Positions 6,108 to 7,138 of a DNA stretch of 7,138 bases are shown here, one piece after another. A program made the position numbers and the translations under genes. The DNA is from Verrucomicrobiota bacterium (lineage in GTDB: Bacteria; Verrucomicrobiota; Verrucomicrobiae; Limisphaerales; UBA11358): assembly GCA_014860005.1 (NCBI GenBank), contig JACZKP010000041.1, forward strand, positions 1 through 7,138, read 5' to 3'. Numbering within the stretch: position 1 is the stretch's first letter; each line of letters begins with the position of its first letter. The notes under the pieces are model-generated. The model saw only the letters and a list, made by a program, of their open reading frames with translations. It did not search any database and was not told where the DNA came from.

Positions 6108-7019
6108 ATGAACGAAGCTCAGTATCCCATTCAATTGGTCGCCCGGCTGACGGGGTTGAGCGCCCATGTCATCCGGATTTGGGAGCAGCGATACCGCGCC
6201 GTCGAGCCGCAGCGAACCGCCACCAAACGTCGCCTCTATTCCCAGCGCGAGATCGACCGGCTCAACCTGCTGCGGGACGTGACCCAAGCGGGCTACAGCA
6301 TTGGCCAGGTCGCGCAGTTGCCCACGGAAAAGCTGGGCAAGTTGATTGCCGTATCGCCCAGCCTCCTAACTCCTGCCGTTCGCGCCTTGGCTTCAGTGCC
6401 GCCCACCGGTTCATTCCTCGACGAATGCGTGGCCGCGATCAGGGCGCTCGACGCCAACGCTTTGGACGACGCGCTCAAACGCGGAGTCATTGCGCTCGGG
6501 GCGTTTGGATTGCTGCAACGTGTCGTCGCACCCCTGGCGCAGACGCTGGGTGACTTGTGGCGCGAGGGCACCTTCACTGCAGCTCACGAACACTTTGCCA
6601 GCGCGGCGCTTCGAGTCTTTCTGGGGAACTTCGCCAAGCCGTTCGGCGCCATGGACGATGCGCCCGTCCTGGTGGTGGCCACGCCCGCCGGGCAGGTTCA
6701 TGAACTCGGCGCACTGCTGGTCGGGGCAACTGCGGCGAACCTTGGCTGGCAGGTCACCTACCTCGGAGCAAGCTTGCCCGCCGCGGAGATTGCCGGCGCC
6801 GCACAACAACGGCGGGCCCGGGCCGTGGCCTTGAGCCTGGTGTATCCCGAGGATGACCCCCGGCTGGAAGGCGAGCTGACTCTGTTGCGCGAGTCCCTGC
6901 CGGCAGAGGTCAAGTTGCTCACCGGCGGGCGCGCCATGCCAGCCTACCGCGAAGCTCTGGAAAAAGTCGGCGCGCTCCCGATAGAAAACCTCGCGCAGCT
7001 AGGAATTTGTCGGACTTAG
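6108..7019 (+). CDS. carH: CarH/LitR-like MerR-family regulator with cobalamin-binding (photoreceptor) domain
   Basis: A 303-aa transcription factor of the adenosylcobalamin photoreceptor type. Such proteins form DNA-bound tetramers in the dark and fall apart when light breaks the Co-C bond. The MerR winged-helix domain covers about 6-75 ([20 protein letters not shown], then EQRY and a [11 protein letters not shown] wing). A helical B12-cap domain follows at about 100-180 with the Wx9EH motif as W151...E161-H162. The C-terminal B12-binding Rossmann domain contains VHELG with the presumed lower-ligand H198, then ALSLV (241-245) and LTGG (271-274). Where Thermus CarH has Trp131-His132, this protein has W151-R152, so the bis-His light-state ligand is missing. 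The frame is open back to an ATG at 5973, but that extension is Cys-rich and unlike the family; M at 6108 gives the usual N-terminus. It is divergent from the FAS1/photolyase genes, its likely targets. Confidence 0.9.
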   Translation: MNEAQYPIQLVARLTGLSAHVIRIWEQRYRAVEPQRTATKRRLYSQREIDRLNLLRDVTQAGYSIGQVAQLPTEKLGKLIAVSPSLLTPAVRALASVPPTGSFLDECVAAIRALDANALDDALKRGVIALGAFGLLQRVVAPLAQTLGDLWREGTFTAAHEHFASAALRVFLGNFAKPFGAMDDAPVLVVATPAGQVHELGALLVGATAANLGWQVTYLGASLPAAEIAGAAQQRRARAVALSLVYPEDDPRLEGELTLLRESLPAEVKLLTGGRAMPAYREALEKVGALPIENLAQLGICRT

Positions 7020-7080
7020 AAAACCGATTGAAGGAGTGGAAACTATTGCGGTCCCCGGTCGCTGCTAATACCGAGGGTCT

Positions 7081-7101
7081 GCGGCCCGCTCGCCGGGCCG
7101 C
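7081..7101 (+). other. GC-rich stem-loop after the regulator gene
   Basis: GCGGCCCG (7081-7088), 5-nt loop CTCGC, CGGGCCGC (7094-7101): a perfect 8-bp stem about 60 bp past the regulator stop, with no T-run directly after it. It could help 3'-end formation together with the next hairpin. Confidence 0.4.
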
Positions 7102-7112
7102 TGCTGGCATTC

Positions 7113-7135
7113 CCGGCCGCTCCGGTTGGCTTTTT
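7113..7135 (+). terminator. probable rho-independent terminator of the regulator gene
   Basis: CCGGCC (7113-7118), loop GCTCC, GGTTGG (7124-7129; pairs with two G-U wobbles in RNA), then C and five Ts (7131-7135). The layout is that of an intrinsic terminator on the plus strand, about 95 bp after the regulator stop. The stem is short, so strength is uncertain. Confidence 0.5.
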
Positions 7136-7138
7136 GCC

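Noticed and set aside
5892..6287. Upstream extension of the first FAS1 gene in the same frame
   Set aside because: It would put a signal peptide in the middle of the protein and overlaps the opposite-strand regulator gene; the ATG at 5891 begins a normal Sec signal.
7046..7138. TTG-initiated open frame after an AGGAG, running off the window edge
   Set aside because: Only 31 codons, containing both terminator-like hairpins, with a composition (Ala/Arg/Gly) expected from GC-rich noncoding DNA. Could be a partial gene but cannot be supported.
1..7138. tRNA, rRNA, CRISPR array or riboswitch
   Set aside because: No cloverleaf-like segment, spaced direct-repeat array or recognisable riboswitch core was seen. 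A cobalamin riboswitch was considered in 5892-6107, but no B12-box-like element was found.

Overview
The window (7138 bp, GC-rich) looks like bacterial chromosome, most likely from the Verrucomicrobiota (Limisphaerales/Pedosphaeraceae type) or a neighbouring group. That guess rests on the GC-rich coding style, weak or absent Shine-Dalgarno sequences at several starts, and a paired-hairpin repeat inside one gene that resembles the interspersed repeats I recall from such genomes. No marker gene is present, so the assignment is tentative.

Layout: (1) Positions 2-835, plus strand: C-terminal part of an IS1634-like (IS4-superfamily) transposase, cut by the window edge. (2) Positions 829-5891, minus strand: seven genes all facing the same way. 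In transcription order they are two tandem secreted FAS1 (fasciclin) proteins, two very small membrane proteins, a short-chain dehydrogenase/reductase (SDR), a photolyase of the iron-sulfur bacterial (PhrB, 6-4 type) class, and an isoprenylcysteine-methyltransferase-like membrane protein with a frameshift. (3) Positions 5892-6107: a divergent AT-rich control region. (4) Positions 6108-7019, plus strand: a CarH/LitR-like MerR regulator with a cobalamin-binding domain, followed by terminator-like hairpins.

How it fits together: the regulator is of the adenosylcobalamin photoreceptor type, which represses in the dark and lets go in light. The control region between it and the FAS1 genes carries two clusters of a TTGTnnA motif repeated every 11 bp. 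One cluster lies over a good minus-strand promoter (TTGACA, 17 bp, AACTAT) and the other over the regulator's own -10 box. The simplest reading is a light- or photo-oxidative-stress-induced locus: B12 photoreceptor, surface FAS1 proteins, photolyase repair and an SDR/membrane-methyltransferase arm. Whether the photolyase half is on the same transcript is not clear, because a 346-bp gap with a 12-bp hairpin separates it from the FAS1 pair.

Most notable observations: the 11-bp repeat array; an in-frame 144-bp double-hairpin insertion in the photolyase just before its FAD-binding region; an Arg at the place of the His that forms the light-state cobalt ligand in Thermus CarH; an Ile in place of the SDR catalytic Tyr; and a single-base frameshift in the methyltransferase gene, whose end also runs into the IS element.
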